DNA from: Hemibagrus wyckioides
Taxonomy: Eukaryota; Chordata; Actinopteri; Siluriformes; Bagridae
Assembly (NCBI RefSeq): GCF_019097595.1
Contig: NC_080718.1
Coordinates: forward strand, 11,068,657-11,132,656
Length of the DNA: 64,000 nucleotides
Direction: 5' to 3'
In this document: in pieces, positions 25,201 through 39,560 of the stretch
Layout of the letters: every line of letters begins with the position of its first letter
How positions within the stretch are numbered: position 1 is the stretch's first letter
Translations under genes and position numbers: made by a program
The notes under the pieces: model-generated
What the model was told of the DNA's origin: nothing
The model's input: the letters and a program-made list of their open reading frames with translations, nothing else
Databases searched by the model: none

Positions 25201-28200
25201 TTATACACTATCACACTGTAATATACAGAGCACTGTTACACACTATCACACTGTAATATACACACTATATATACACATTATACACTATCACACTGTAATA
25301 TACACACTATATATACACATTATACACTATCACACTGTAATATACACACTATATATACACATTATACACTATCACACTGTAATATACAGAGCACTGTTAT
25401 ACACTATCATACTGTAATATACAGAGCACTGTTATATACTATCACACTGTAATATACAGAGCACTGTTATACACTATCATACTGTAATATACAGAGCACT
25501 GTTACACTATCACACTGTAATATACAGAGCACAGTTATACACTATCACACTGTAATATACAGAGCACTGTTATACACTATCACACTGTAATATACAGAGC
25601 ACAGTTATACACTATCACACTGTAATATACAGAGCACTGTTATACACTATCACACTGTAATATACAGAGCACTGTTATACACTATCACACTGTAATATAC
25701 AGAGCACTGTTATACACTATCACACTGTAATATACAGAGCACTGTTACACACTATCACACTGTAATATACACACTATATATACACATTATACACTATCAC
25801 ACTGTAATATACACACTATATATACACATTATACACTATCACACTGTAATATACAGATCACTGTTACACACTATCACACTGTAATATACACACTATATAT
25901 ACACATTATACACTATCACACTGTAATATACACACTATATATACACATTATACACTATCACACTGTAATATACACACTATATATACACATTATACACTAT
26001 CACACTGTAATATACAGAGCACTGTTACACTATCACACTGTAATATACAGAGCACTGTTATACACTATCACACTGTAATATACAGAGCACTGTTATACAC
26101 TATCACACTGTAATATACAGAGCACTGTTATACACTATCACACTGTAATATACAGAGCACTGTTATACACTATCACACTGTAATATACAGAGCACTGTTA
26201 TACACTATCACACTGTAATATACAGAGCACTGTTACACACTATCACACTGTAATATACAGAGCACTGTTATACACTATCACACTGTAATATACAGAGCAC
26301 TGTTATACACTATCACACTGTAATATACAGAGCACCGTTATACACTATCACACTGTAATATACAGAGCACTGTTATACACTATCACACTGTAATATACAG
26401 AGCACTGTTACACACTATCACACTGTAATATACAGAGCACTGTTACACACTATCACACTGTAATATACAGAGCACTGTTACACACTATCACACTGTAATA
26501 TACAGAGCACTGTTATACACTATCACACTGTAATATACAGAGCACTGTTACACACTATCACACTGTAATATACAGAGCACTGTTATACACTATCACACTG
26601 TAATATACAGAGCACTGTTACACACTATCACACTGTAATATACAGAGCACTGTTACACACTATCACACTGTAATATACAGAGCACTGTTACACACTATCA
26701 CACTGTAATATACAGAGCACTGTTATACACTATCACACTGTAATATACAGAGCACTGTTACACACTATCACACTGTAATATACAGAACACTGTTATACAC
26801 TATCATACTGTAATATACAGAGCACTGTTACACACTATCACACTAATATACAGAGCACTGTTATACACTATCACACTGTAATATACAGAGCACTGTTACA
26901 CACTATCACACTGTAATATACAGAGCACTGTTATACACTATCACACTGTAATATACAGAGCACTGTTACACACTATCACACTAATATACAGAGCACTGTT
27001 ACACACTATCACACTGTAATATACAGAGCACTGTTACACACTATCACACTGTAATATACAGAGCACTGTTATACACTATCACACTGTAATATACAGAGCA
27101 CTGTTATACACTATCACACTGTAATATACAGAGCACTGTTACACACTATCACACTGTAATATACAGAGCACTGTTACACACTATCACACTGTAATATACA
27201 GAGCACTGTTATACACTATCACACTGTAATATACAGAGCACTGTTACACACTATCACACTGTAATATACAGAGCACTGTTATACACTATCACACTGTAAT
27301 ATACAGAGCACTGTTACACACTATCACACTGTAATATACAGAGCACTGTTATACACTATCACACTGTAATATACAGAGCACTGTTACACACTATCACACT
27401 GTAATATACAGAGCACTGTTATACACTATCACACTGTAATATACAGAGCACTGTTACACACTATCACACTGTAATATACAGAGCACTGTTATACACTATC
27501 ACACTGTAATATACAGAGCACTGTTATACACTATCACACTGTAATATACAGAGCACTGTTATACACTATCACACTGTAATATACAGAGCACTGTTATACA
27601 CTATCACACTGTAATATACAGAGCACTGTTATACACTATCACACTGTAATATACAGAGCACTGTTACACACTATCACACTGTAATATACAGAGCACTGTT
27701 ACACACTATCACACTGTAATATACAGAGCACTGTTATACACTATCACACTGTAATATACAGAGCACTGTTACACACTATCACACTGTAATATACAGAGCA
27801 CTGTTATACACTATCACACTGTAATATACAGAGCACTGTTACACACTATCACACTGTAATATACAGAGCACTGTTACACACTATCACACTGTAATATACA
27901 GAGCACTGTTACACACTATCACACTGTAATATACAGAGCACTGTTATACACTATCACACTGTAATATACAGAGCACTGTTACACACTATCACACTGTAAT
28001 ATACAGAGCACTGTTATACACTATCACACTGTAATATACAGAGCACTGTTACACACTATCACACTGTAATATACAGAGCACTGTTACACACTATCACACT
28101 GTAATATACAGAGCACTGTTACACACTATCACACTGTAATATACAGAGCACTGTTATACACTATCACACTGTAATATACAGAGCACTGTTATACACTATC

Positions 28201-31200
28201 ACACTGTAATATACAGAGCACTGTTATACACTATCACACTGTAATATACAGAGCACTGTTACACACTATCACACTGTAATATACAGAGCACTGTTATACA
28301 CTATCACACTGTAATATACAGAGCACTGTTATACACTATCACACTGTAATATACAGAGCACTGTTACACACTATCACACTGTAATATACAGAGCACTGTT
28401 ATACACTATCACACTGTAATATACAGAGCACTGTTATACACTATCATACTGTAATATACAGAGCACTGTTATACACTATCACACTGTAATATACAGAGCA
28501 CTGTTATACACTATCACACTGTAATATACAGAGCACTGTTATACACTATCACACTGTAATATACAGAGCACTGTTATACACTATCACACTGTAATATACA
28601 GAGCACTGTTATACACTATCACACTGTAATATACAGAGCACTGTTATACACTATCACACTGTAATATACAGAGCACTGTTATACACTATCACACTGTAAT
28701 ATACAGAGCACTGTTATACACTATCACACTGTAATATACAGAGCACTGTTATACACTATCATACTGTAATATACAGAGCACTGTTATACACTATCACACT
28801 GTAATATACAGAGCACTGTTATACACTATCACACTGTAATATACAGAGCACTGTTATACACTATCACACTGTAATATACAGAGCACTGTTATACACTATC
28901 ACACTGTAATATACAGAGCACTGTTATACACTATCACACTGTAATATACAGAGCACTGTTATACACTATCACACTGTAATATACAGAGCACTGTTATACA
29001 CTATCACACTGTAATATACAGAGCACTGTTATACACTATCACACTGTAATATACAGAGCACTGTTATACACTATCACACTGTAATATACAGAGCACTGTT
29101 ATACACTATCACACTGTAATATACAGAGCACTGTTATACACTATCACACTGTAATATACAGAGCACTGTTATACACTATCACACTGTAATATACAGAGCA
29201 CTGTTATACACTATCACACTGTAATATACAGAGCACTGTTACACACTATCACACTGTAATATACACACTATATATACACATTATACACTATCACACTGTA
29301 ATATACAGAGCACTGTTATACACTATCATACTGTAATATACAGAGCACTGTTATATACTATCACACTGTAATATACAGAGCACTGTTATACACTATCACA
29401 CTGTAATATACAGAGCACTGTTATACACTATCACACTGTAATATACAGAGCACTGTTATACACTATCACACTGTAATATACAGAGCACTGTTACACACTA
29501 TCACACTGTAATATACACACTATATATACACATTATACACTATCACACTGTAATATACACACTATATATACACATTATACACTATCACACTGTAATATAC
29601 AGATCACTGTTACACACTATCACACTGTAATATACACACTATATATACACATTATACACTATCACACTGTAATATACACACTATATATACACATTATACA
29701 CTATCACACTGTAATATACACACTATATATACACATTATACACTATCACACTGTAATATACACACTATATATACACATTATACACTATCACACTGTAATA
29801 TACACACTATATATACACATTATACACTATCACACTGTAATATACACACTATATATACACATTATACACTATCACACTGTAATATACAGAGCACTGTTAC
29901 ACTATCACACTGTAATATACAGAGCACTGTTATACACTATCACACTGTAATATACAGAGCACTGTTATACACTATCACACTGTAATATACAGAGCACTGT
30001 TACACACTATCACACTGTAATATACAGAGCACTGTTATACACTATCACACTGTAATATACAGAGCACTGTTATACACTATCACACTGTAATATACAGAGC
30101 ACTGTTATACACTATCACACTGTAATATACAGAGCACTGTTATACACTATCACACTGTAATATACAGAGCACTGTTATACACTATCACACTAATATACAG
30201 AGCACTGTTATACACTATCACACTGTAATATACAGAGCACTGTTATACACTATCACACTGTAATATACAGAGCACTGTTATACACTATCACACTGTAATA
30301 TACAGAGCACTGTTACACTATCACACTGTAATATACAGAGCACTGTTATACACTATCACACTGTAATATACAGAGCACTGTTATACACTATCACACTGTA
30401 ATATACAGAGCACTGTTATACACTATCACACTGTAATATACAGAGCACTGTTACACACTATCACACTGTAATATACAGAGCACTGTTATACACTATCATA
30501 CTGTAATATACAGAGCACTGTTATACACTATCACACTAATATACAGAGCACTGTTATACACTATCACACTGTAATATACAGAGCACTGTTATACACTATC
30601 ACACTGTAATATACAGAGCACTGTTATACACTATCACACTGTAATATACAGAGCACTGTTATACACTATCACACTAATATACAGAGCACTGTTATACACT
30701 ATCACACTGTAATATACAGAGCACTGTTATACACTATCACACTGTAATATACAGAGCACTGTTACACTATCACACTGTAATATACAGAGCACTGTTATAC
30801 ACTATCACACTGTAATATACAGAGCACAGTTATACACTATCACACTGTAATATACAGAGCACTGTTATACACTATCACACTGTAATATACAGAGCACTGT
30901 TATACACTATCACACTGTAATATACAGAGCACCGTTATACACTATCACACTGTAATATACAGAGCACTGTTATACACTATCACACTGTAATATACAGAGC
31001 ACTGTTACACACTATCACACTGTAATATACAGAGCACTGTTACACACTATCACACTGTAATATACAGAGCACTGTTATACACTATCACACTGTAATATAC
31101 AGAGCACTGTTACACACTATCACACTGTAATATACAGAGCACTGTTACACACTATCACACTGTAATATACAGAGCACTGTTACACACTATCACACTGTAA

Positions 31201-31805
31201 TATACAGAGCACTGTTATACACTATCACACTGTAATATACAGAGCACTGTTATACACTATCACACTGTAATATACAGAGCACTGTTATACACTATCACAC
31301 TGTAATATACAGAGCACTGTTACACACTATCACACTGTAATATACACACTATATATACACATTATACACTATCACACTGTAATATACACACTATATATAC
31401 ACATTATACACTATCATACTGTAATATATAGAGCACTGTTATACACTATCACACTGTAATATACAGAGCACTGTTACACACTATCACACTGTAATATACA
31501 GAGCACTGTTACACACTATCACACTGTAATATACAGAGCACTGTTATACACTATCACACTAATATACAGAGCACTGTTATACACTATCACACTGTAATAT
31601 ACAGAGCACTGTTATACACTATCACACTGTAATATACAGAGCACTGTTATACACTATCACACTAATATACAGAGCACTGTTACACACTATCACACTGTAA
31701 TATACAGAGCACTGTTACACACTATCACACTGTAATATACAGAGCACTGTTATACACTATCACACTGTAATATACAGAGCACTGTTACACACTATCACAC
31801 TGTAA
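22298..31805. repeat. 9.5-kb minisatellite of 35-bp and 42-bp units
   Basis: About 265 head-to-tail units. The main 35-bp unit contains CACTATCACACTGTAATATA then CAGAGCACTGTTAYA, with a common T/C difference at one site. A 42-bp variant replaces the second half with CACACTATATATACACATTA, and 33-bp variants lack TG or AC. The 42-mers cluster near 22.9, 24.0, 24.5-24.9, 25.3, 25.8-26.0, 29.3, 29.5-29.9 and 31.4 kb. The stretch 26.0-29.2 kb is almost purely 35-mers. A rare junk unit (TATCAGAGTGCTATTACAGA) occurs twice, at 23881 and 24686. No coding capacity. Confidence 0.97.
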
Positions 31806-32062
31806 CATACTGTGCAATGTCTACTGTGTATACTGTATAATAATGTATCATATGTATCATATGTCATTACCATGCTGTTTATCCAACGTATATATTTAGA
31901 CTGCAATTTAGACTGCATTGGCTGATTACTGACTGTATGTAGAAATATTTAAATTTGTGCATTACATATTCTACTGCAGTGTCTGGATCTGTACTCAAGA
32001 ATTTCAGTCACTTCTGCACATGTGTGGATGGTGATGTGACAATAAAGTGATGTGATTTGGTT
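31806..32062 (+). repeat. LINE 3' end at the edge of the minisatellite
   Basis: The array decays through TGTAACATACTGTGCAATGT into sequence ending CTGTACTCAAGAATTTCAGT, GTGATGTGACAATAAAGTGA and TGTGATTTG. That is a typical teleost non-LTR retrotransposon 3' terminus. Confidence 0.55.
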
Positions 32063-32124
32063 TGAGTCAAAACTTGAGTTGCTGCACAGAGTGAAGAAAC
32101 TACAGACAACTGTTTACTTTAATT

Positions 32125-32215
32125 TATTTAGAATAAGCGCTCTGTGTGCTGCCATTGTCAGGTATGAAGTCCACTCTGATTAACACATGTTAATAATAAG
32201 AATATGAACAATATA
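32125..32215. repeat. interspersed repeat, copy A
   Basis: TTTATTTAGAATAAGCGCTC, TGTGTGCTGCCATTGTC, AAGTCCACTCTGATTAAC and AAGAATATGAACAAT recur with few changes at 51541-51636. The family is unknown. Confidence 0.6.
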
Positions 32216-32261
32216 TTTATATTTTATATTCAATATATATATTTTATTATAACAACAGCGG

Positions 32262-32263
<2 letters not shown>

Positions 32264-32310
<47 letters not shown>
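32264..32310. repeat. (AT)n microsatellite
   Basis: AT dinucleotide array that provides the TA target of the Tc1 copy that follows. Confidence 0.9.
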
Positions 32311-32311
<1 letters not shown>

Positions 32312-32316
<5 letters not shown>

Positions 32317-33360
32317 TATATTGCCAAAAGTATTCGCTCACCTGCCTTGACTCACATATGAACTTAAGTGACATCCCATTCCTAATCCATAGGGTTCAAT
32401 ATGACGTCGGCCCTCCCTTTGCAGCTATAACAGCTTCAACTCTTCTGGGAAGGCTGTCCACAAGGTTTAGGAGTGTGTTTATGGGAATTTTTGACCATTC
32501 TTCCAGAAGCGCATTTGTGAGGTCACACACTGATGTTGGACGAGAAGGCCTGGCTCTCAGTCTCCGCTCTAATTCATCCCAAAGGTGTTCTATCGGGTTG
32601 AGGTCAGGACTCTGTGCAGGCCAGTCAAGTTCATCCACACCAGACTCTGTCATCCATGTCTTTATGGACCTTGCTTTGTGCACTGGTGCACAGTCATGTT
32701 GGAACAGGAAGGGGCCAGCTCCAAACTGTTCCCACAATGTCTTGTCCAATGTCCAAAATGTCTTGGTATGCTGAAGCATTCAGAGTTCCTTTCACTGGAA
32801 CTAAGGGGCCAAGCCCAGCTCCTGAAAAACAACCTCACACCATAATCCCCCCTCCACCAAACTTTACACTTGGCACAATGCAGTCAGACAAGTACCGTTC
32901 TCCTGCCAACCGCCAAACCCAGACTCGTCCATCAGATTGCCAGATGGAGAAGCGCGATTCGTCACTCCAGAGAACGCGTCTCCACTGCTCTAGAGTCCAG
33001 TGGCGGCGTGCTTTACACCACTGCATCCGACGCTTTGCATTGCACTTGGTGATGTATGGCTTGGATGCAGCTGCTCGGCCATGGAAACCCATTCCATGAA
33101 GCTCTCTGCACACTGTTCTTGAGCTAATCTGAAGGCCACATGAAGTTTGGAGGTCTGTAGCGATTGACTCTGCAGAAAGTTGGTGACCTCTTCACACTAT
33201 GCGCCTCAGCATCCGCTGACCCCGCTCCATCAGTTTACGTGGCCTACCACTTCGTGGCTGAGTTGCTGTCGTTCCCAAACACTTCCACGTTCTTATAATA
33301 CAGCTGACAGTTGACTGTGGAATATTTAGCAGCGAGGAAATTTCACGACTGGATTTGTTG
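32312..33360 (-). mobile_element. Tc1-like transposon, 5'-truncated
   Basis: The best-preserved copy of the family also seen at 4825 and 7287. Minus-strand pieces run from the N-terminus (33192-33398, SSREISSLLNIPQSTVS) through 32835-33113 ([12 protein letters not shown]) to 32396-32779 ([11 protein letters not shown] and [17 protein letters not shown], ending AAKGGPTSY). All three catalytic acidic residues are visible. The reading frame is broken near 32740-32830, where the sequence before [10 protein letters not shown] is rearranged. The 5' terminal repeat is lost where the homology stops, at a TA-rich run near 33361. Confidence 0.88.
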
Positions 33361-33415
33361 TATATATATATATAATAAAGTTTATTCAGAGACTCCAATC
33401 CGTATCTCAGACAAT

Positions 33416-33462
33416 CCCACGTGGGTCGCGAGCTCCGGCCAATCTCTGTACCCCTGACGTCA
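33416..33462. promoter_or_regulatory. cluster of E-box palindrome, CCAAT and CRE
   Basis: CCCACGTGGG (33416-33425), CCAAT (33439-33443) and the full CRE TGACGTCA (33455-33462) lie within 47 bases in a locally CpG-rich patch. This is promoter-like. No first exon was identified downstream, and a solo LTR is an alternative explanation. Confidence 0.35.
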
Positions 33463-33783
33463 CCTGCGTGTTCACTTAGTATTGTTTATTTGTCTTTAAA
33501 CTGTCTCCATGGTGATGATGCGACCCATGAATACTTTTAAATCAACACACAGCATCTGAACTTCTGCTTGTTTACGGATCAACATCATCTCTACAACAAC
33601 TCATCTCTACAGCATCTCATCTCTACAAACAGCGACAACCGACGAAGAACTTCAGTTGAATAGTCTAATCATATAAAATAAATTGGTGGATTTTATGTTA
33701 TTGAGTTAAGAAATAAATATTTAGTTAAGAAATAAATATGAGGAATGTTGAAACTCTGATGTAGAGTTCTCAAATCTAAATAT

Positions 33784-33841
<58 letters not shown>

Positions 33842-34675
33842 CCCATAAAAATGCATATGTTGGGAGTTAATTTGCATTCAATAGGATATGAGGAAGATTG
33901 GCTCTGGAAAGATATTATCACTGATTTATCATCCACCCTGTCCTGTTTATTTCATCATGTCATATCTAGTTTCTCTGAAAAGCTAGGTGAAATTGGTACA
34001 TCTGTGTGCACAACTAAAATCTACATCACACTTACCAAGCATGTGAACAGAAGAGCCACTTTTCTCTAAAGTAATTGTATCTTTGTTACAGTTAGGACCA
34101 TTTTAAGAGTAGAGAAAAAAGCAATCTGCTTCATTAAATCAATTAAAATCTGCTGATTTCTGAAACAATTTCCATTGCGTTGGAAACTAAACCACTTTGA
34201 TTTAATATGCTTCTGTAAAAGGGCGTCAAAATCAGTTGAGCAATAAATGTATATTTTGTTGTTTTTAACCTTTAATGATTTTCCTGTTCTTTATTGTAAT
34301 ATTATAGTAAATATTGTAATATTATATAAATATCTTATATAATAATAAGATATTTATGTACACATTACAGCCTTAAAGTGTGGATGTATTAAATGGGTTA
34401 ACAGGAAATGTTCCTTATCAAGGGATAAGACAGTAATTTGTATTGACAAAAAGCAAAAACTTCTGGCTAACAGCCTGCATGGTTTTACTTAATGGTTTGG
34501 CTAATGGTCAGTAGTGTACAACTGTACATAATAATTTTATTTTTTTACCACAATAGTCACAGAAAGGGTTTGTGGCCTCACTAAAGCTCTACATGATCAG
34601 GGTGTTAAAATAAGTGTTTATAATAAATCATTACAAGCTCTAAATCTGTAAATTACACTCCAGTGTCATCCAGAT
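33463..34675. other. no gene seen; (GA)n at 33785-33840
   Basis: A GA array of about 27 units is the only clear structure. The rest is AT-rich and unrecognised. Confidence 0.4.
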
Positions 34676-34800
34676 AAGCATGGGTTCCCTTTTGAGTCTG
34701 GTTCCTCTCAAGGTTTCTTCTTCTCAGGGAGTTTTTCCCTTGCCACTGTCACCTCTGGCGTGCTCATTAGTGATAAATATAAATAAAAAAATTTCAATAT
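34676..34800 (+). repeat. partial copy of the TACAAATAAA-tailed repeat
   Basis: GGTTCCTCTCAAGGTTTCTT, GGGAGTTTTTCCCTTGCCAC and GTGCTCATTAGTGATAAAT match the repeat at 19545 and its reverse copy at 38990. Confidence 0.65.
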
Positions 34801-35689
34801 ATCATTTTTCTGAAATTTTTATATTCTTTGGTTTGAATTCTCTGTTGCATTTGGGGAAGAAAGCAGGAGCTTGACTTGACTGCAGGTAAAGTGGAATCAG
34901 GTCCAAGTAAAAAGCCCCAAAAACAGAAGTCGTTATTTTTTAGTAGACTGCTCAGGTATATAATACAAAAGCCCCAATTCCCAAAGCTCAATCACAAATA
35001 TTGGTTTAATGTCATCTGTTTATGTATTCTCTTCGTATTACAAATGTCGAGATGTTTGAAAAAACACAGTATGTCCAAAGATTATATAAAAAGTAATAAA
35101 ATAGTGCTTTTTAAACAACTATTGAACTGGACAAACTACTATATAACATGTAACAATGAAACAAATTGGTAACCGGGGATTTTACACACCTAAGACATGT
35201 TTTTTCCACTTGTTAACTTTTCGTCTGATTCTGGGCATTCTGATCACGGCACCCCACACCCCCGGGCCAGGAGGTAAAAGGAGCTGCTGCATGTTGTGAT
35301 ATGCGTTCTGGTGCCCCTCTGGCCTGGTGCAGTGGCTTTTGATTTAGACATGACTGGAATAGTTGTAGTCTTTTTTGACACTATATCGAGAGACGATCTG
35401 ATTCATACCCAAATGATACCTTCTGTGTTTTTTAAATTAAAAAAAAAAACCCAAATAAATAAAAAAAAAATCCTGCAACCCGGATACACTACATGATTGG
35501 TTCTATTGACACTGGGACTGACACACTGACACCACTTCGCTACATTTGGCGGCGTTCCTTCGTTACTGTCAAATGTTAATAATTAATATGAGATGTTAAA
35601 ATAATTAGTTTATATGGCTTGTTCGCAAGTCTCGCGAGATGTTGGAGAGGCTGCTTCGCGAGAGGCTGTTACGGATCTCCCGCTTGCAT
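34801..35689. other. no feature recognised
   Basis: AT-rich sequence with short A-runs. A few CpGs near 35620-35690 lead into the BED-finger remnant. Confidence 0.4.
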
Positions 35690-35925
35690 TTAGCGTAAGA
35701 GAAAGATGATGAAGCTGAAGCAGAGGAAGACGTGTGCGAGTTAACGGAGGCAGATGACCCATGGCCTCAACTTCAGTCCGTTTTCACTCCAAGATGTCAG
35801 AAAGAATAGTTTCATTATGCGATGCATGCTGTGTTCACCAAAACCAAATGACATCGCAGCGTACAAGAATTCCAGCTTCAACCGGAAAAAACACCTCACA
35901 TGAACTGAACTTCTTATTTGCGTTT
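35690..35925 (+). pseudogene. BED-type zinc finger remnant (hAT transposase-like)
   Basis: A frame reading D-P-W-P-Q-L near 35757 and, after a frameshift, KPNDIAAYKNSSFNRKKHL at about 35840-35900 resembles the zinc-finger region of fish hAT/ZBED proteins (pattern TNDIAAYKNSSFNLKKH). The cysteine part is disrupted by stops. I take it as a dead transposon fragment, not a working zinc-finger gene. Confidence 0.5.
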
Positions 35926-38900
35926 GCTGCTTTTCCTCTATTTGAGTAGAGAACTGTGGCTGTATCTGTGGTAGCCTTCTTCTAATTTTTCTTTTCAGAA
36001 ACAATTCAGATGGGACTGAAGTATTTCTGTAACAGAAAAAAATCTGTCAATGCAATGTGGAAGTGTGACGCCTAATTGTTTTTGCTTGTCCAATGACTGC
36101 TTAAAGGTTTACAAATTGAGGTCCATTAGCCGAAACAATTACCTTCAGTAATCTATAGCTGGCAAACATACTACACATCACCTCAACTGTTGCTTTAGCA
36201 GTAGTAGTAGTCATTAGCCTGATTTCTTTGGCACATAAAAGTCTCTGAGCGTTTTCAAAATGTCAGCTAGTAGTGTTTCAGACGGTCTTTTTGGTGCCAA
36301 TAAATCTGTGAGGAATGAAATGGGCTTTGCACCTACCATAGACAGAAAATGTGTTGTGTGTTGTTTGCTTTCTTCAATTCCGCTGGCTTATTGTGCAAAG
36401 TGCTCTTCATAGCCTCTACAAAACACAGACCTGATTCTGTGCTGAACACCGCCATCATCTCTCTCTCTCTTTAACGATCGCTTTTCAGCCTGGTGCTTCG
36501 TTGCCAAATTGTTGTCACTGGGCGGACACCTGGAATTTCTGAGCTGAGGAAGAAACCACGTTATAACAAACTGAAGTTTATTAACAGACTCTATGAACAT
36601 GATGCACCTCATAGCGTGTACACAAGCACACACACCTCACGTCACATGCCACCATAGCTCTACTTTTTTTTAATACATACACATCAAAGATTATGTCAAG
36701 ATATTTGTCTTTATATTTGTTTTTTATATACTTTTTAAATGATCTTTAATACGCTACAAATAGCTTAAAATTAAACTGATGAAAAAAGGACATGCAGTCT
36801 TCAAAGGATAAATTCATAGTTCACTTCTGGCAATAATGTTCTTTATGTGTTGTGCTTAGGGATGGTATGGATGTCCAACAGGAAGTAGATTTACTTTCAA
36901 ACCAAAAAAATTCATAGTCTGGATTTATTGGTGAGCACACCAGAGAGGATAAAGTAAACAATAATCTCTGGTAATGTAGTACTTGTTTGGAATGAAGACT
37001 TGTTTATTCTCAGCCCATTTGATGCTCCATGTAGTTACCGTATGAACATGAACCTCCAACTCCCTACAACCTAATCTGAAAGAAGTGGGCACTTATAATA
37101 ACAAAATGTAACTCATGAATGTGAAAATTACATATTAGGTCATCATTAAAACTTTCTTGGTAGACAGATCATAATTCATGATGTCATCACTTACAGTTTC
37201 CTATTTCCACCCTTTCTCTCTTTTAATCTGTACACATTTCCACTTGCAGTACTGTTTCCTTTCCACTCTCTAACGCTGCACTACTGTGTGGTCCTCTTAC
37301 TGCCGTCTCACGTTTTCCTAAAAGTAATTCTATCGTCCGATTGTCCAATTATTACAAATTTGCTCCCAGTTTCGAAACTATTTTAGCCTCCAAAGTTTGC
37401 CACTGGTTTCACCTATTAATTGTAGTCCTATATCCCCCTGGATCCATTAATTATTATTTTTTCTGATTATGTGAATTCTTCTTCTATAGCTGGTGAGTCT
37501 AATCATTAGGATGTCCTTATAATTGTGGCTTGATCTTGATCAAAAGTGTATTGAGTACAAGTATGTGCACTGTGTATACATAATTTATATTAATGTTTGC
37601 TGATATAAACGATTGTGATTATAGTTAGTTAGTTAGGTAGTTAGTTTCTAAACTGTGATTCAAACTTTCTTCTGTACATAATTGACATACACTTTATAAT
37701 TATGTATTGAGGGGTTTTTTTTGCCCACACTCTGAGTGTGGGGAAAAAATGTTTTTATTCTCCTGTATCTTTATCCTTTTATTATTATAAAAGTTCAATG
37801 AACAGATCAAGCAAAAAAAGAAAGAAAGAATGAAAATGACTGAAATAAATAAATAATAATAAATGACTGAAAGTTTCATAGTGTTATTGGAGTCTCCCTC
37901 CCTATATGGTAAACATTCTCCTTACAGAAAGCTTCAGCATTACAGTAGTTCTATATATTCAGTATTTCTTTACATCACTGCATTTAAACATTACATTACA
38001 TTACATCACTGCATTTAAAATGTTTAAGGTGAGGCTAAAATGATTATAGTTTGCCATATACTTTGATTTAACTGTTTTTAGTAGACGATAATCAGAAAGA
38101 GGACATTCTTAAAAAAGAGATATTTGATTTGAAACCTGAACTGCTATCAGGTCCATGCTGAACACCTTCTGACCAATCCAAATCAAGTATAAATTTTAAT
38201 GAAATACTGCACATAATTATCAAATAAAAGTCTATCCAGCTGTTATCCAAAAGTCTCTAATAATGTTTCTCTTAAGTGTTTTAATTAAAATCCATATTTT
38301 GGTGTGATTTATACACATTGATTTGTCCATCATGACTCTTGGAGGCCTTATTATGTCCATTTTATGATGAAACAGGAAAAGACTTCAAAAGAAATCATCT
38401 GTCATTTTCTGATCATGTTAAATATCAACACAACTAGACTGAAATATACAGGTAAGATATGCAACTAATTGTAACCTGAACAGTGCAAGATATAAACTGA
38501 TATCTACTGGTTTCCTGTCAGGGTTGTGGACTGTTTTCTGGCCACTAGAGGTCCCCACTGCCTTTTTGTTGGTGTCCAGTCTCTGTCATTATGTCTAATA
38601 GGTGTCACCTGTGCTTTGTTTAGGTTTGTGTATTTAAGTCACATGCTTGATTCACAAGTAACAGATGAATATTGTTTTCAAATAATGGCTCTATAATTAA
38701 TCGCTTGTTATAATACTACTTCAAATCAGATCAAATAAATAAATAATACAATGCAGATGTTATATTTCTCTGATCCACCAGTGTGTCTCCACATCCTTAT
38801 TTGACAAGAAAAAAGGTCATTATATATTTACACCACACTGTCTGGGAGCCAAAGTCAAAACATTGCATGCAAAGGACTGGCTTACATGGAAATCTGGTGA

Positions 38901-38989
38901 CCAGCTAGAAGGAAAGATGCTTCCCTTCTTCATAATCTTCATGAATGTGTCCTTTGAGTGGTACAAACCATGGAGTGGCTGCAAACATA
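35926..38989. other. 3-kb stretch without recognisable features
   Basis: No exon with splice and frame support, no transposon ends. Minor low-complexity runs occur near 37620 (TTAG units) and 37835 (AATA units). Confidence 0.4.
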
Positions 38990-39560
38990 TTCTATTCAAT
39001 TCAATTCAATTCAATTAATTTTTATTTGTATAGCGCTTTTAACAATGAACATTGTCTCAAAGCAGCTTTACAGAACATAAGAAACAAAAAACATAGTGTA
39101 AAAAGTCCTAGATATTAGACAAAATCATCCCTAGTGAGCAAGCCTGTGGCAAGGAAAAACTCCCTTAGATGGTATGAAGAAGAAACCTTAAGAGGAACCA
39201 GACTCTAAAGGGATCCCATCCTCATTTGGGTGACACCGGAGAGTGTGATTATAAATTATTCTAAACACCGAAGAGTGTGATATGAACAATGTCCTTTCTG
39301 CAGTTATGTACAGTCTACAGTAAAATGTAAAATGTTAGTGTGTGTGTTAATTAGGAGGTTGTTGTCGTCCTCAAAGTCCACATAGGGCTGGCAGCGTTGC
39401 TTTGATATACCCAAATCCTCATGAAGCAGAATCCAGCTGAGGTTCACACATTGCAAACTTGTTATCCAAACCCTGGTGTCTACCTGACCACAACATCTCT
39501 CTGACAGCTTTTCCTCCATATTTAGAGCTGATGCTGCTTTGAACTCTAAAGTTTCTTCCT
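38990..39560 (-). repeat. TACAAATAAA-tailed repeat, reverse orientation, longest copy
   Basis: On the plus strand it opens with ATTCAATTCAATTCAATT, then TTTGTATAGCGCTTTTAAC, GACAAT-type landmarks inverted, GGCAAGGAAAAACTCCC and AGGAACCAGACTC. It is the inverse of the copies at 19545 and 34676 and shows that the family extends beyond 500 bases. Confidence 0.7.

Noticed and set aside
22298..31805. Regular ~35-bp repeats resembling a CRISPR array
   Set aside because: There are no unique spacers; the units are contiguous, the genome is vertebrate, and no cas genes are present. It is a minisatellite.
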